The position numbers and the translations under genes are program-made. A DNA stretch of 64,000 nt, taken from positions 310,001 through 374,000 of the forward strand of contig CBDDLH010000012.1 in the NCBI GenBank assembly GCA_965230565.1, in the 5' to 3' direction. The notes under the pieces are model-generated. The model did no database searches, was not told the DNA's origin, and saw nothing but the letters and a program-made list of their open reading frames with translations. The first letter of the stretch is position 1, and every line of letters begins with the position of its first letter. Of the stretch, positions 19,898-29,348 are shown one piece after another. The stretch is from BCD1 sp965230565 (GTDB taxonomy: Bacteria; Bacteroidota; Bacteroidia; Chitinophagales; Saprospiraceae).

Positions 19898-20590
19898 ATG
19901 AATGAAGATGTTTTAATTGATTATCTTTTGTTGGCCTTTTATGGCACAGTAATCGGTTGCTTTTTGTTAGAAGGACTGTTATCAAGGCTGAGGAAGGGAG
20001 TTGTAAAAGGGATTAATATCCTTGTCGAGGAGTATGAGGAAACATTATTTTTGTATGAAATAAAAAGTGAAGAAGGTCACCTTATTGTTGTTAAGTTAAA
20101 TCATCCCTATTATTTTTTTGAAGGACAAAACATCAGATTCAAAATTGGTTTATTAGGGAGGGTAATATGGGCTCCTCATAAATTGTTTAAACGGAAATAT
20201 TTACTGTTTTTATTTGCCGGAGTATTCTTTGTATTAAGTTTTTTGGCAATTTCCCTATCGGAGTTTAAGGTGGGAAACGTTTTGCTTATAAATTTTTTTG
20301 TGGGTTTTTTTTGTTTCATAATGTATTTACGGTTTAAGAGTAAGCTCAAAGAATCAGAACTTAGAAAAAAAGCGTCGCTTAGAATTGGGACGGTGATCAG
20401 TCAAAGAAAATTCAAGGTTGATACTGAGATTACTTCTGAAGTTCGCTATTCATTAGATGGTAGGGAAGTAATAGCATACGATGATGACAGGGAAAGGAAG
20501 GTTCCGGAAAAAGTCAGGATTTGGTGCGACAAAGATTTTCCTGAATTTATGAAGATTGATGAATGGCCATATACTTTGCCTCAGGATTAA
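19898..20590 (+). CDS. AT-rich orphan membrane protein
   Basis: The 230-residue protein has an N-terminal hydrophobic segment (about 5-25), a soluble stretch, and two close transmembrane spans (about 105-145) before a charged C-terminal domain rich in beta-strand residues. This outline is like small DUF3592-type membrane proteins, but I cannot assign a family. Base composition is clearly more AT-rich than in the neighbours. Direct 17-bp repeats lie on both sides (19838-19854 and 20618-20634). The pattern suggests a recently acquired accessory gene. Function unknown. Confidence 0.65.
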   Translation: MNEDVLIDYLLLAFYGTVIGCFLLEGLLSRLRKGVVKGINILVEEYEETLFLYEIKSEEGHLIVVKLNHPYYFFEGQNIRFKIGLLGRVIWAPHKLFKRKYLLFLFAGVFFVLSFLAISLSEFKVGNVLLINFFVGFFCFIMYLRFKSKLKESELRKKASLRIGTVISQRKFKVDTEITSEVRYSLDGREVIAYDDDRERKVPEKVRIWCDKDFPEFMKIDEWPYTLPQD

Positions 20591-20610
20591 GGGGTGTACT
20601 TTCGAGTTCC

Positions 20611-20640
20611 GCTGAGGGCGGAGTTTCGCAGAGATTGAGA
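20611..20640. repeat. degenerate GCGGAGTTTCGC repeat, right copy
   Basis: This carries the second copy of the 17-bp string at 20618-20634, shortly after the stop of the AT-rich orphan gene. Confidence 0.6.
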
Positions 20641-20715
20641 AAATTTTCCCAAGGTGATGCCTTTGCTCAAGCATGGCGAGATGGCCGAAGGCGTTGCCTT
20701 GTCGGAGATAAACTA

Positions 20716-22350
20716 TTACCGTCTGTCCGAAACAACGACTTTTACGGTTTTTTGTAACCCCTTTGAACTTATGCTTAAAAAATATACCCCGGCCGGATAC
20801 TGACTCACATCAAACCGGCGAACATAAAAACCGGAAAAAAGAGCCTTCCCGTTGAAATCCAGGATCTCCACTGAGTAATCCTCCAATGATGTATTCAGGT
20901 AGAATTCATCCGTTGCTGGATTTGGAAATACCTCCAGGTCAATATCCTCTTGATAATCCAGTGTTGCATTTACAGCATCTTCAGCATAGGTCAGAAGAAA
21001 AATATCAAATAATCCCATGGGAGAATCCAGCAGGTCTATTCCGGAAATGGCTTCGCCGTAACCTCCTCCAACCATGAAGGTCGCGTTGCTGTCTGAAACA
21101 AGGCAGGTAGGAAAAACATTATTGGTAACAGACCTAAGTGTCCACCCCGCCAGAGGGTCGAGGTTATGATCCAGACGAAGTATGTAACCTGCCGTATTAT
21201 TTAAGGCATTGAAATTATCTTCACCTATGGTCATTTCTCCCCGAAAATTTCCGGTTAGTAAAATTTCATCTTCTGTCAATTCCAGTGCGGTATTATGCTG
21301 TAATTCATCTCCGCCAAATCTTCGTGCCTGCATGATCTCTCCTTCAGCACTGTATTTCAATACAAAAAGATCTGCCCAGCCGGTACTGCTTTGAATAGAC
21401 TGGCCATCACCCATGTCCATGACACCAACAAAATGGCCGCTTGCATAAACCTGGTCCTGGTTATCTATTTTGAGTCCGGTGATATTTTCTTCATGTACAC
21501 CTCCGGCCTTTTGGGCCCATAAAGGCGATCCTTGCGGAGAAAAGGCGGCGAGAAAAACATCATCATCATAAGTTTCTGCGACCAATACGGTATCCGAGAT
21601 TTGAAGTGTATCATTAAATACGCCTCCAACAATGATATTTCCATTGGAAAGAATTTCTGTTTCGAGTATTTTGTTTACCCCCGAGTAACCGACATTTAAA
21701 GCCCAGTTGAAAAGGCCATCAATATTAAAGGAAGCCAAAAATATATCAGTGTCAGCATCGGCAACCAAAAGGGTGTCTCCGATAAAAAGCGTATCAGAGA
21801 AATAGCCGGACAGGAATAGGTTTTCACCTTTGCTTTCCAGGTCAGTAGCTATTTTTACATCAGAACCCTCGATGGTTTGAGACCATAAAAAATCACCGGT
21901 TTCAGGATTAATGCCTGACAGGTATAAGCTTTTGGGACTTTTGGTGCTTTCCAAAATTGTGTCTCCCAGCTGGACCTCAAGCCAAAAACTTCCCGTGGCA
22001 AAAATAGCGTTATTTGTTTGGGCTATACCGTTAACTTCATCATCAAAATCACTACCGAAACTGATGGCCCATTCAGCCTCATTCTCAGGGTTGATCGTAG
22101 TCATGAAAATGTCGTTCTCTCCAAAATGTTCCACTGTTTGCCCATTTATATCAAAGGCGTTGTCAAACGTTCCTGCAACCAATTTGTTCCCATTGGGTAA
22201 AGTCTGAATATGACTCAAGGATTCAATACCCTGGCCACCGATCCTGGTTGCTTCGAGAGGTCCCTGAGCCAGTATTGATCCTGTCAGGAGTGCGACGGAG
22301 AGTAACAGTAAAATGCTCCGGATTTGATATTTTGACTTTACTTTTATCAT
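20716..22350 (-). CDS. secreted beta-propeller-like protein with T9SS sorting domain
   Basis: The 544-residue protein has a signal peptide (to AQ near residue 29) followed by about seven repeats, each pairing a GNxxVAGTFxD or LFLSGYFSDT strand with a DIFLASFNxDG strand. This is the SBBP-like propeller repeat pattern. The C-terminal 75 residues, from DLEVFPNPATDEF to KTVKVVVS, form a type A T9SS sorting domain. It is probably a surface or secreted protein. No enzymatic residues are apparent, so binding or a structural role is the likeliest guess. Confidence 0.82.
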   Translation of the reverse strand: MIKVKSKYQIRSILLLLSVALLTGSILAQGPLEATRIGGQGIESLSHIQTLPNGNKLVAGTFDNAFDINGQTVEHFGENDIFMTTINPENEAEWAISFGSDFDDEVNGIAQTNNAIFATGSFWLEVQLGDTILESTKSPKSLYLSGINPETGDFLWSQTIEGSDVKIATDLESKGENLFLSGYFSDTLFIGDTLLVADADTDIFLASFNIDGLFNWALNVGYSGVNKILETEILSNGNIIVGGVFNDTLQISDTVLVAETYDDDVFLAAFSPQGSPLWAQKAGGVHEENITGLKIDNQDQVYASGHFVGVMDMGDGQSIQSSTGWADLFVLKYSAEGEIMQARRFGGDELQHNTALELTEDEILLTGNFRGEMTIGEDNFNALNNTAGYILRLDHNLDPLAGWTLRSVTNNVFPTCLVSDSNATFMVGGGYGEAISGIDLLDSPMGLFDIFLLTYAEDAVNATLDYQEDIDLEVFPNPATDEFYLNTSLEDYSVEILDFNGKALFSGFYVRRFDVSQYPAGVYFLSISSKGLQKTVKVVVSDRR

Positions 22351-22420
22351 TTTTTTGAGCCTTATCCGTTGGTAAAAGATAAAGATGCTAATTTTGAGCC
22401 TTTAAAAAACATAAATATTC

Positions 22421-22606
22421 AGCATAGCTGAATTTAGCCTGCCTGGCTGCGCCGAGCAGACAGGGCTAAGGAGAAGGCTGAGGCTAAGGTTTTATCACCA
22501 AACGCCCCAATTAATATTCCTTTTAGGATTTTGTAAAAAAATATTTTTATACAGTATGCTTTCCTCAGCCTTCGCCTCAGCCTCAGCCTGATTTTGCAGG
22601 TATGCT
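22421..22606. repeat. 186-bp imperfect palindromic element
   Basis: The left end (AGCATAGCTGA...) and the right end (...AGGTATGCT) are inverted copies. Internal GGAGAAGGCTGAGGCTAAGG-type sequence (22466-22490) pairs with the CTCAGCCTTCGCCTCAGCC tract (22564-22590). It lies between the propeller gene (divergent) and the TPR lipoprotein gene. It has no coding capacity and resembles a small MITE or a large cruciform. Confidence 0.6.
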
Positions 22607-22634
22607 AAATAGTACAAAAAATCTAAAAATAACC

Positions 22635-23651
22635 ATGCGAGTCAAAACCATAACACTTTTTGTGAGTTTGTTGTTTGTCGTTTTCTTTGCTGCCTGTAAC
22701 GGTGGTGACAAAAATACACAGCCTGATATCCCGCTTACCGGAAATCCGACTATTGATAAGTTGTCACAGGAAATTGCGAGGGATGCTGATAATCCGGGGC
22801 TGTATGCGCAAAGGGCAACTGTTTTTTATGAAAATGAAGGGTATGATGAAGCCATTGCCGATATGAATAAGGCGCTTGCATTGGATTCCACTAATATTGG
22901 CTTTCATCATTTGCTGGCAGATATCTACCTGGATTACTACAAATCCAAAAAGGCGCTGGAAACTATGGAACATGTTGCCGCTATGTATCCAGACAGCATT
23001 CTTACCTTGTTGAAGTTATCTGAATTCTACCATATCCTGACCATGCATGAAGAGTCGATGAGAACTATTGACCAGATTTTGCAACGCGATCCTCAGAATG
23101 CGGAAGCCTTTTTTATGTTTGGCGTAAATTTCAAGGAATTGGGTGACAGGAATCGTGCCATCAACAGTTTCCAGAAAGCCGTGAATTATGATCCCGATCT
23201 GATTGACGGGTGGGTCAATCTTGGACAATTGTATGCAGAGATCGATCCGGAAAGGGCGGCTCAGTATTTTGATACCGCTTTGGACATCGACCCGACTGAC
23301 CCGCTGATTATTCACGCCAAGGCGGATTTTCTGCGGGACCAGGATAACCTTCTCGAAGCTATTGATTTGTATAAGAGTATTGGGCTGATAGACCAGCAGT
23401 ACGAAGAAGCCTATTTCAATGCCGGATTACTATATATGGAGTTAGATTCACTGGAAGCTGCGAAAGGAATGTTTGACCTGACGATCGGTGTCGACCCTGT
23501 GCATTATAAAGCTTTTTTCTTCCGTGGTATGGCTCTCGAAAAAATGGGCGATATCGAACAGGCCAAGAAAAACTACGTTCAGTCTTTGACGTTTAAACCT
23601 GATTACCAACTGGCCATCGACAGGTTAAAAGAATTGTCTCCGGAGGAGTAA
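22635..23651 (+). CDS. TPR lipoprotein
   Basis: I start at the ATG at 22635, giving a 338-residue lipoprotein with a lipobox ending FFAAC (mature Cys at about 20). At least eight TPR units follow, for example DEAIADMNKALALDSTNIGFHHLLADIYLD and EAFFMFGVNFKELGDRNRAINSFQKAVNYDPD. TPR lipoproteins of this form act as assembly or interaction scaffolds at the envelope. The partner is unknown. A perfect hairpin lies about 110 bp downstream. Confidence 0.8.
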   Translation: MRVKTITLFVSLLFVVFFAACNGGDKNTQPDIPLTGNPTIDKLSQEIARDADNPGLYAQRATVFYENEGYDEAIADMNKALALDSTNIGFHHLLADIYLDYYKSKKALETMEHVAAMYPDSILTLLKLSEFYHILTMHEESMRTIDQILQRDPQNAEAFFMFGVNFKELGDRNRAINSFQKAVNYDPDLIDGWVNLGQLYAEIDPERAAQYFDTALDIDPTDPLIIHAKADFLRDQDNLLEAIDLYKSIGLIDQQYEEAYFNAGLLYMELDSLEAAKGMFDLTIGVDPVHYKAFFFRGMALEKMGDIEQAKKNYVQSLTFKPDYQLAIDRLKELSPEE

Positions 23652-23761
23652 TTCAGAGGAGGTTGTTTCAAAAGTTTCAGGGGTTTCAAGTTGTTTTAGG
23701 AGTATGACGATTCCACAAAACAATATCCAGGGAATAGTCGCTGTAAATTTCCATATGCAAC

Positions 23762-23798
23762 AAAATACAGGTACGACTATATGTTGTACCTGTATTTT
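23762..23798. terminator. perfect 13-bp hairpin, probable bidirectional terminator
   Basis: Arms at 23762-23774 and 23786-23798 are exact complements with an 11-nt loop. The outer pairs are A/T runs. It lies between the convergent TPR lipoprotein gene and the carrier-like gene. Confidence 0.75.
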
Positions 23799-23839
23799 AT
23801 TCTCAATCTGTTACTGTCCACTAAAGACTGTCGACTGAA

Positions 23840-24088
23840 TTACGCCGCATGTTTTTGGAACAAATAACTCACATCCTGGATGGTTTCAATGTTGGCAGCT
23901 TCTTCCGGAGTGAGAAATACGTTTAATCTGCTTTCCAGTTCCGCGATGAGCAACATTTTATCAAATGGATCGAGGTTCAGGTCTCCAGCGAGGTTACTTG
24001 AGGGGAAAATACTTGAAGAAGGCACATTTAATTGCCAGCTCACGAAATCTATGATTTTGTCCTGTGTTAAATTTTGTACTTTTTGCAT
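23840..24088 (-). CDS. acyl-carrier-protein-like protein lacking the phosphopantetheine serine
   Basis: The 82-residue protein aligns over its length with acyl carrier proteins: helix I (about 9-20), the loop, helix II (DKMLLIAELESRL) and the end VFLTPEEAANIETIQDVSYLF. At the attachment site the family has Asp-Ser-Leu, but here it is Asp40-Pro41-Phe42, so there is no serine to carry 4'-phosphopantetheine. No fatty-acid or polyketide genes are next to it. It may bind partners without carrying an acyl group, or the call to the ACP fold could be a coincidence of short sequence. The gene lies downstream of the DUF4294 gene on the same strand, separated by a terminator. Confidence 0.75.
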   Translation of the reverse strand: MQKVQNLTQDKIIDFVSWQLNVPSSSIFPSSNLAGDLNLDPFDKMLLIAELESRLNVFLTPEEAANIETIQDVSYLFQKHAA

Positions 24089-24190
24089 TGTGAGTTATGG
24101 ATACGTTTTTCTGTAAATTCGGATGATCCTAAGAGAAACGACGAAAATTCGCTAATCGTTGCACAGGAGAATTGAAATTTTTTATAAAAA

Positions 24191-24231
24191 ATGCAAAAGG
24201 CGCGACCAAATCATTGATCGCGCCTTTTTTT
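24191..24231. terminator. rho-independent terminator
   Basis: GC-rich arms (GGCGCGA/TCGCGCC, 24195-24205 and 24218-24228) are flanked by A and T runs. It serves the DUF4294 gene, whose stop lies just above, and isolates the carrier-like gene. Confidence 0.85.
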
Positions 24232-24248
24232 CACCTGGATGTTAGCTT

Positions 24249-24833
24249 TTAAAGTCTCAAATCATTCAAAACAGCATCGAGGATTTTGTCTTCACCGGGA
24301 ACGTATCCATCTTTTAAACGATACCCAAAAGTGCGTCCGAAAGTATTCCAGTAAGAAGCCGTAAATGCCCCACGAAGGTCTTTGATCAACTCGTACATGG
24401 GCGTGTCGAGTTCTTTTTCGATCATTTTTACGAGGATATACCCCTGAGTTTTGGTAAGTTTCTTCAGCGGATCGGCAAATTCCTTTTTGAGATCCTTTTG
24501 CAATTTTTTGAGATATTTTTTTCGTTCTCTTTTTTTCATGGTTTCCGTTGCGTAATCAACTTCTCTGAAAATCCTGATGGCTTCAACAGCATATGGGTGA
24601 ACTTTCACCGCATATCGCCTGTATTTGCGGTAACGTTTGTATTCATCAGCATTGTCGAAACTTACTGGAGAAGAAATGGAAATGTCATTGAGATTGGCAA
24701 CGAGTAAAGTATCTCCGCATTCATCAATGATGTATTCCATTTTTTTGCCTTCGACATAGGTATATCCGTCATGCTGGGCCATAGCGTTTCCGGCTATGAG
24801 CAATGCGGCAATAAATAGCAATAATTTTTCCAT
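24249..24833 (-). CDS. DUF4294 family exported protein
   Basis: I start at the ATG at 24833, which gives a signal peptide (MEKLLLFIAALLIAGNAMAQ); an upstream start would add 21 residues. The 194-residue protein matches the Bacteroidota DUF4294 family in the YKRYRKYRRYAVKVHPYAVEA segment, the basic KKRERKKYLKKLQKDLKKEF helix and the C-terminal WNTFGRTFGYRLKDGY motif. Function is unknown. The position upstream of the carrier-like gene is probably incidental because of the terminator. Confidence 0.85.
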   Translation of the reverse strand: MEKLLLFIAALLIAGNAMAQHDGYTYVEGKKMEYIIDECGDTLLVANLNDISISSPVSFDNADEYKRYRKYRRYAVKVHPYAVEAIRIFREVDYATETMKKRERKKYLKKLQKDLKKEFADPLKKLTKTQGYILVKMIEKELDTPMYELIKDLRGAFTASYWNTFGRTFGYRLKDGYVPGEDKILDAVLNDLRL

Positions 24834-25219
24834 TGTAGCAATTTTTGGATCAGCTCCTACACGAGCAACCGACGTTTTGGTCTGACAAATTTTCAATTGT
24901 CCGGTTTCCCTTACAACGTTTACAGATGTAAAACAATTGCAAAGAGTTGCTTTCGTAAGAAATTATTAACCAACGCTAACGAATATTTAAAATGGTCAGC
25001 CTTAAACAGTGTTTGGACAAATCTTTGAAATTTAAACAGACTTCTCCGAAAAAATAAAGGATCGTTTGCCATACAAAAAGGAATTTTGGAAAAATGGAAA
25101 ATGGACTTCATTTATTCCTTTCCTTAATATAATTCCATCTTTTCAATCTTCCTGTTGCCAATTGATCCATCAAACGATAAAGCAATGATCTTCAATATGG
25201 GAAAAGCCAAACTGTATCT
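24834..25219. other. 386-bp intergenic region, no gene seen
   Basis: Between the DUF4294 gene and yaaA, both on the minus strand, I see no convincing gene. A 63-codon minus-strand frame at 24920-25111 is low in complexity and has no signal peptide or domain. The region probably contains the DUF4294 promoter. Confidence 0.5.
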
Positions 25220-25984
25220 CTACTCCTTTGTAAAGACCATCTCTGTATCATTAGACATGGATTCGTTGAAATAGTAACCATCCACATCCAGATCTTTGAG
25301 TTGTTCCGGTTTTGTCAGCCTTTGTTGAATGATTTGACGGGCCATGCTTCCCCGGGCTTTTTTGGCATTAAAGGAAATCACTTTATACTGGCCGTTACGG
25401 TTTTCCTTAAAAGCGACATGAACGATCTTCCCGTTTAATACATTGGGCTTAATGGAACGGAAATATTCCTGAGAAGCGAGATTCAGGATGATGTCATCCC
25501 GGCTTTCTTCTATATCAGTGTTCAGTAATTCCGTTATTTTGGTATCCCAGAATTCGTAAAGATTTTTTTTCCTTCTTAATTTAAATGGCAATCCCATCTC
25601 AAGTCGGTAAGGCTGCATAAGATCCATAGGCTTAAGCAAACCGTAAAGGCCTGAAAGGATACGAAGATGACCCTGGGCAAAGGCCAGCTCATCATCGGTA
25701 AAGGTATCTGCCTGTAAGCCGGTATAAACATCTCCGCTAAAGGTGAAAATAGCGGGCTTGGCATTTTGAGGCGTAAAGGGTGTTTCGAATTGCTGGTAGC
25801 GTGCTACATTGAGTTCTGCAATTTTATCACTTACGCCCATTAGTTTTTTTAGATTATTGGCAGATTTTTTCTTTAGGACATCAACCAATACCTGGCTTTC
25901 CTCAAGCATCCTCGGTGTAGAATGATCGGAAATGTCAACAGGGTCGAGATTTAAACTTTTTGCTGGAGAAATTAAAACTATCAT
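25220..25984 (-). CDS. yaaA: peroxide stress protein YaaA
   Basis: YaaA (DUF328) limits free iron during hydrogen peroxide stress in E. coli and has a DNA-binding fold. The protein has 254 residues, the expected length. Family signatures are MIVLISPAKSLN at the start, FSGDVYTGLQADTFTDDEL, the LRILSGLYGLLKPMDLMQPYRLEMG block, and EYFRSIKP toward the end. It is a single gene; the role in this organism is taken from the family. Confidence 0.95.
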   Translation of the reverse strand: MIVLISPAKSLNLDPVDISDHSTPRMLEESQVLVDVLKKKSANNLKKLMGVSDKIAELNVARYQQFETPFTPQNAKPAIFTFSGDVYTGLQADTFTDDELAFAQGHLRILSGLYGLLKPMDLMQPYRLEMGLPFKLRRKKNLYEFWDTKITELLNTDIEESRDDIILNLASQEYFRSIKPNVLNGKIVHVAFKENRNGQYKVISFNAKKARGSMARQIIQQRLTKPEQLKDLDVDGYYFNESMSNDTEMVFTKE

Positions 25985-26059
25985 GCTGTAAAATTACTTT
26001 TTTTTATGCTTTGTCAATAATAATGAACTTGTATTAAAAAGTCCGCCTGTTTTTTCTCT

Positions 26060-26067
26060 TATATTTG
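26060..26067 (+). promoter_or_regulatory. candidate -7 box for the PiT gene
   Basis: TATATTTG matches TAnnTTTG about 119 bp before the ATG at 26179. A TTG lies 28 bp upstream, which is further than the usual spacing, so this is weak. Confidence 0.3.
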
Positions 26068-26178
26068 CTCCATATTTAACACTGTACTTTATATTCAGTT
26101 TATTAATGAGAGCTACTTTATCACTTTTTGGTCACTAAAAGGCTAAAAAGAGTTAGAACCAACTTTATCTTGACCATT

Positions 26179-28437
26179 ATGCTAACTTTTTACCTGATAC
26201 TTGTCATAGTTCTGTTCCTGCTCGCTATCTCGGACCTTATTGTAGGAGTGAGTAATGATGCAGTAAACTTCCTCAATTCTGCTGTAGGGGCCAAAACGGC
26301 TTCTTTTAAATTGATTTTGTTCATTGCTGCACTTGGAATTTTAGTAGGAGCAACTTTTTCCAGCGGGATGATGGAGGTGGCCCGAAAGGGGATCTTCCAC
26401 CCTCAGTATTTCTATTTTTCCGAGATCATCTTGCTGTTCCTGGCGGTTATGGTCACCGATGTGATCCTATTGGATGTATTTAACACCTTCGGGATGCCGA
26501 CATCAACCACCGTTTCCATCGTTTTTGAGCTTTTGGGAGCCGCAGTAGCTTTTTCTTTGATAAAAATCTATACGGATCCTTCAGCCGAATCTCTGGCAGA
26601 ATATATCAATTCGGGCAAGGCGTTGGCCATTATTTCGGGAATATTGCTGTCTGTGGTGGTAGCCTTTACTGCCGGGGTGATTGCGCAATATTTATCCCGT
26701 TTATTGTTCTCTTTTGATTATAAAAGTAAACTAAAATATTTTGGAGGACTTTGGGGAGGATTGGCAATTGCTGCCATCACCTATTTTATCCTGGTGAAAG
26801 GAGCGAAGGGAGCTTCTTTTATGAGTGATAATGTGGTGAAAATGGTCAATGAAAATTCCCTTATGATCATCCTGGTAAGCTTTGCGGCCTGGGCAGTTAT
26901 TTTGCAATTGATAGTTTGGTTTACTAAAATAGACATTCTAAAAATCATCGTACTTGTCGGAACATTTGCCCTGGCGATGGCTTTTGCCGGTAATGATTTG
27001 GTGAATTTTATCGGAGTGCCTTTAGCGGGATACAACTCCTACCAGATGTATGTAGAAAGCGGCACGGCAGCCAATAGTTTTTTGATGGATGGATTGGCAG
27101 GTAAGGTGCCGACGCCAACACTGTTATTGTTGATTGCAGGATTGATCATGGTCATTACTTTGTGGACATCCAAAAAGGCAAGATCAGTTGTACAGACCTC
27201 TCTTGATCTTGGAAGACAGGAGGAGGGTTATGAGCGTTTTGCTTCCTATGCCATATCGAGGAGCATCGTCCGTAATTTTGCAAAAATGGCAACGGCCGTA
27301 AATAATATCATGCCTGGCTCTGTCAAAAAAGGTGTTGAAAAGCAATTTGATCAGACTCCGTTTATTAAGCAAACCATGCATATGGGCAAGGAGGCTCCGT
27401 CCTTTGATATGCTCAGGGCATCTGTTACGCTCGTAGTAGCGAGTATTCTTATTGCTATAGGAACTTCTTTGAAACTACCTTTGTCTACAACTTACGTTAC
27501 ATTTATGGTTTTCATGGGAACTTCACTGGCTGATGGTGCCTGGGGAAGAGAAAGCGCCGTTTACCGGGTGTCGGGAGTATTGTCCGTAATCGGTGGATGG
27601 TTTTTCACAGCATTTTCTGCATTTACGGTTGCGTTTATTTTTGCGGGGATTTTCTATTTTGGAGGTACAGTGGCCATTATTTTGGTATTGATCCTGGCCG
27701 GAGTATTGATCTACCGTACACATAGGCTGCACCACAAGCGGCTGGAAGAACAACTTGCCTTTGAAAAATCTGTTGATGAAGGGAATTTGACTAAAGCAAA
27801 AGCCATTGATTTAAGTACGAAAAACCTGACAACAATTCTCGGTGCTTTCAGTGAAGTGCTGGACAATACATTGCAAAACCTGTCCAGAGAAGATCTGGTC
27901 GGTTTGAATAATGATTTCAGAGAATGCAGAAAGATCAATAGAGAATGCGAAAAGATCAGGTCATCAGCCAATAAAAAGATCGACCTTATTGATCCTGATG
28001 AAATGGAGGCCGGTCACATGTATGTAATCATTTCCGATTATCTCAAAGAACTCGGAGATGTGGTCAATGACATCGTAAGGCTCAGTCTCAACCATGTGGA
28101 TAATAATCACAAGCCATTACTCAAGGAACAGATTGATGAACTCATCGAACTTCATGAGCAAATCAAGGATCGGTTTGTACTTACGATAAATGCCTTTAAG
28201 AATTTTGATTCAGCTGAGATCCAGACGCTTCGGGATCGTCTTCCTTCTTTTGTGAAAAAAGTAAGGGCAGCAAGGAAGAATCAGATCAAGCGTATCAAGA
28301 ATCATGAAATAGGTACAAGAAACAGTATTCTTTACCTTGGGTTGTTGGGAGAATTCAGGAATCTGGCCATTTTCTCCAACCGCATGCTTACTGTATTTGA
28401 AGATCTGGTCATAAACCCGGGCAGCGATAAGGGTTGA
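26179..28437 (+). CDS. PiT-family inorganic phosphate transporter with PhoU-like C-terminal domain
   Basis: I take the ATG at 26179 (752 residues); a TTG at 26128 would add 17 residues. The N-terminal PHO4 half has the GVSNDAVNFLNSAVGAKTA signature, the second half has LPLSTTYVTFMVFMGTSLADGAW, and together there are about ten to twelve membrane spans (1-540). The last 210 residues are helical, with the EHxYxxISDYLKELGD-like pattern of PhoU-type proteins (SxDYLKELGDVVNDIVRLSLNHV), probably regulating the transporter. It moves inorganic phosphate with a cation. Its stop overlaps the next start in an ATGA, so translation of the two is probably coupled. Confidence 0.88.
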   Translation: MLTFYLILVIVLFLLAISDLIVGVSNDAVNFLNSAVGAKTASFKLILFIAALGILVGATFSSGMMEVARKGIFHPQYFYFSEIILLFLAVMVTDVILLDVFNTFGMPTSTTVSIVFELLGAAVAFSLIKIYTDPSAESLAEYINSGKALAIISGILLSVVVAFTAGVIAQYLSRLLFSFDYKSKLKYFGGLWGGLAIAAITYFILVKGAKGASFMSDNVVKMVNENSLMIILVSFAAWAVILQLIVWFTKIDILKIIVLVGTFALAMAFAGNDLVNFIGVPLAGYNSYQMYVESGTAANSFLMDGLAGKVPTPTLLLLIAGLIMVITLWTSKKARSVVQTSLDLGRQEEGYERFASYAISRSIVRNFAKMATAVNNIMPGSVKKGVEKQFDQTPFIKQTMHMGKEAPSFDMLRASVTLVVASILIAIGTSLKLPLSTTYVTFMVFMGTSLADGAWGRESAVYRVSGVLSVIGGWFFTAFSAFTVAFIFAGIFYFGGTVAIILVLILAGVLIYRTHRLHHKRLEEQLAFEKSVDEGNLTKAKAIDLSTKNLTTILGAFSEVLDNTLQNLSREDLVGLNNDFRECRKINRECEKIRSSANKKIDLIDPDEMEAGHMYVIISDYLKELGDVVNDIVRLSLNHVDNNHKPLLKEQIDELIELHEQIKDRFVLTINAFKNFDSAEIQTLRDRLPSFVKKVRAARKNQIKRIKNHEIGTRNSILYLGLLGEFRNLAIFSNRMLTVFEDLVINPGSDKG

Positions 28438-29348
28438 TGAAAGAGCGGTGGCTGATCATTGGGGCTTTTGGGGCCATTTATATCATTTGGGGCTCCACTT
28501 ACCTTGCTAATGCTTTTGCCATCAAGGAAATTCCTCCCTTTTTTATGGCTGGAAGCAGGTTTCTCATCGCCGGGATCCTGCTTTTTGCATTGATGCTGGC
28601 TCAGGGAAAATCTATTCCATCGCTAAAACAATGGATGTATGGGGCGCTGATGGGCACTTTGTTTTTGTCCATTGGAAACGGTGCTCTGGTCAAGGCCCTG
28701 GAATACCTGGATTCCGGAATAGCGGCCCTGCTTATCGCTTTTGACCCGTTGTTAGCGGTTTTCGCCATGTGGGTGTTAATTGGCGTTGTTCCCGGAAAAA
28801 GGAATTTTTTCGGTAGCATACTCGGGATCATCGGTATAGCTATGCTGATAGGACAACCCTCTATCATGACAAGCAAGGACAGTTTGAAAGGCATTGGGCT
28901 GGTCAGTATTTCTATGATCGGCTGGACGGTTGCTTCTATTTATGTGGCTAAAGTGGATTTACCTAAATCAAGAGGAATGAGTACGGCTACTCAGATGATC
29001 ACGGGAGGAATTTTACTCATTATTTACAGTGTTGCAGTAGGTGAAATTCATACTTTTTCCCTAGACCAAATAACAGTAAAAGGTTGGACTTCCTGGTTGT
29101 ACCTCATCGTATTTGGATCGATCATTGCTTTTTCAAGTTTCAATTACCTGTTGCATAAGGTTTCTCCGGATAAAGTTTCTACTTCAACCTTTATCAACCC
29201 TGTAGTGGCCCTTGTTTTGGGTTGGATGTTCAATAACGAACAGGTAACTTTTCAATCCATTATTGCGACGGTTGTATTATTAAGTGGAGTGTTTTTTATT
29301 AATACACATAAATCCGGCTCGGCTCAGAAAGTAGCAGTGTCGGATTAA
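28434..29348 (+). CDS. EamA-family (drug/metabolite) transporter
   Basis: The 304-residue protein has ten hydrophobic spans in two EamA repeats. The first opens with GAFGAIYIIWGSTYLANAFAI, typical of the RhtA/YdcZ-like branch, and the second ends with PVVALVLGWMFNNEQ. Substrate is unknown; relatives export amino acids or nucleosides. It overlaps the PiT gene by four bases. It ends 4 bases inside the convergent methyltransferase gene. Confidence 0.9.
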   Translation: MMKERWLIIGAFGAIYIIWGSTYLANAFAIKEIPPFFMAGSRFLIAGILLFALMLAQGKSIPSLKQWMYGALMGTLFLSIGNGALVKALEYLDSGIAALLIAFDPLLAVFAMWVLIGVVPGKRNFFGSILGIIGIAMLIGQPSIMTSKDSLKGIGLVSISMIGWTVASIYVAKVDLPKSRGMSTATQMITGGILLIIYSVAVGEIHTFSLDQITVKGWTSWLYLIVFGSIIAFSSFNYLLHKVSPDKVSTSTFINPVVALVLGWMFNNEQVTFQSIIATVVLLSGVFFINTHKSGSAQKVAVSD

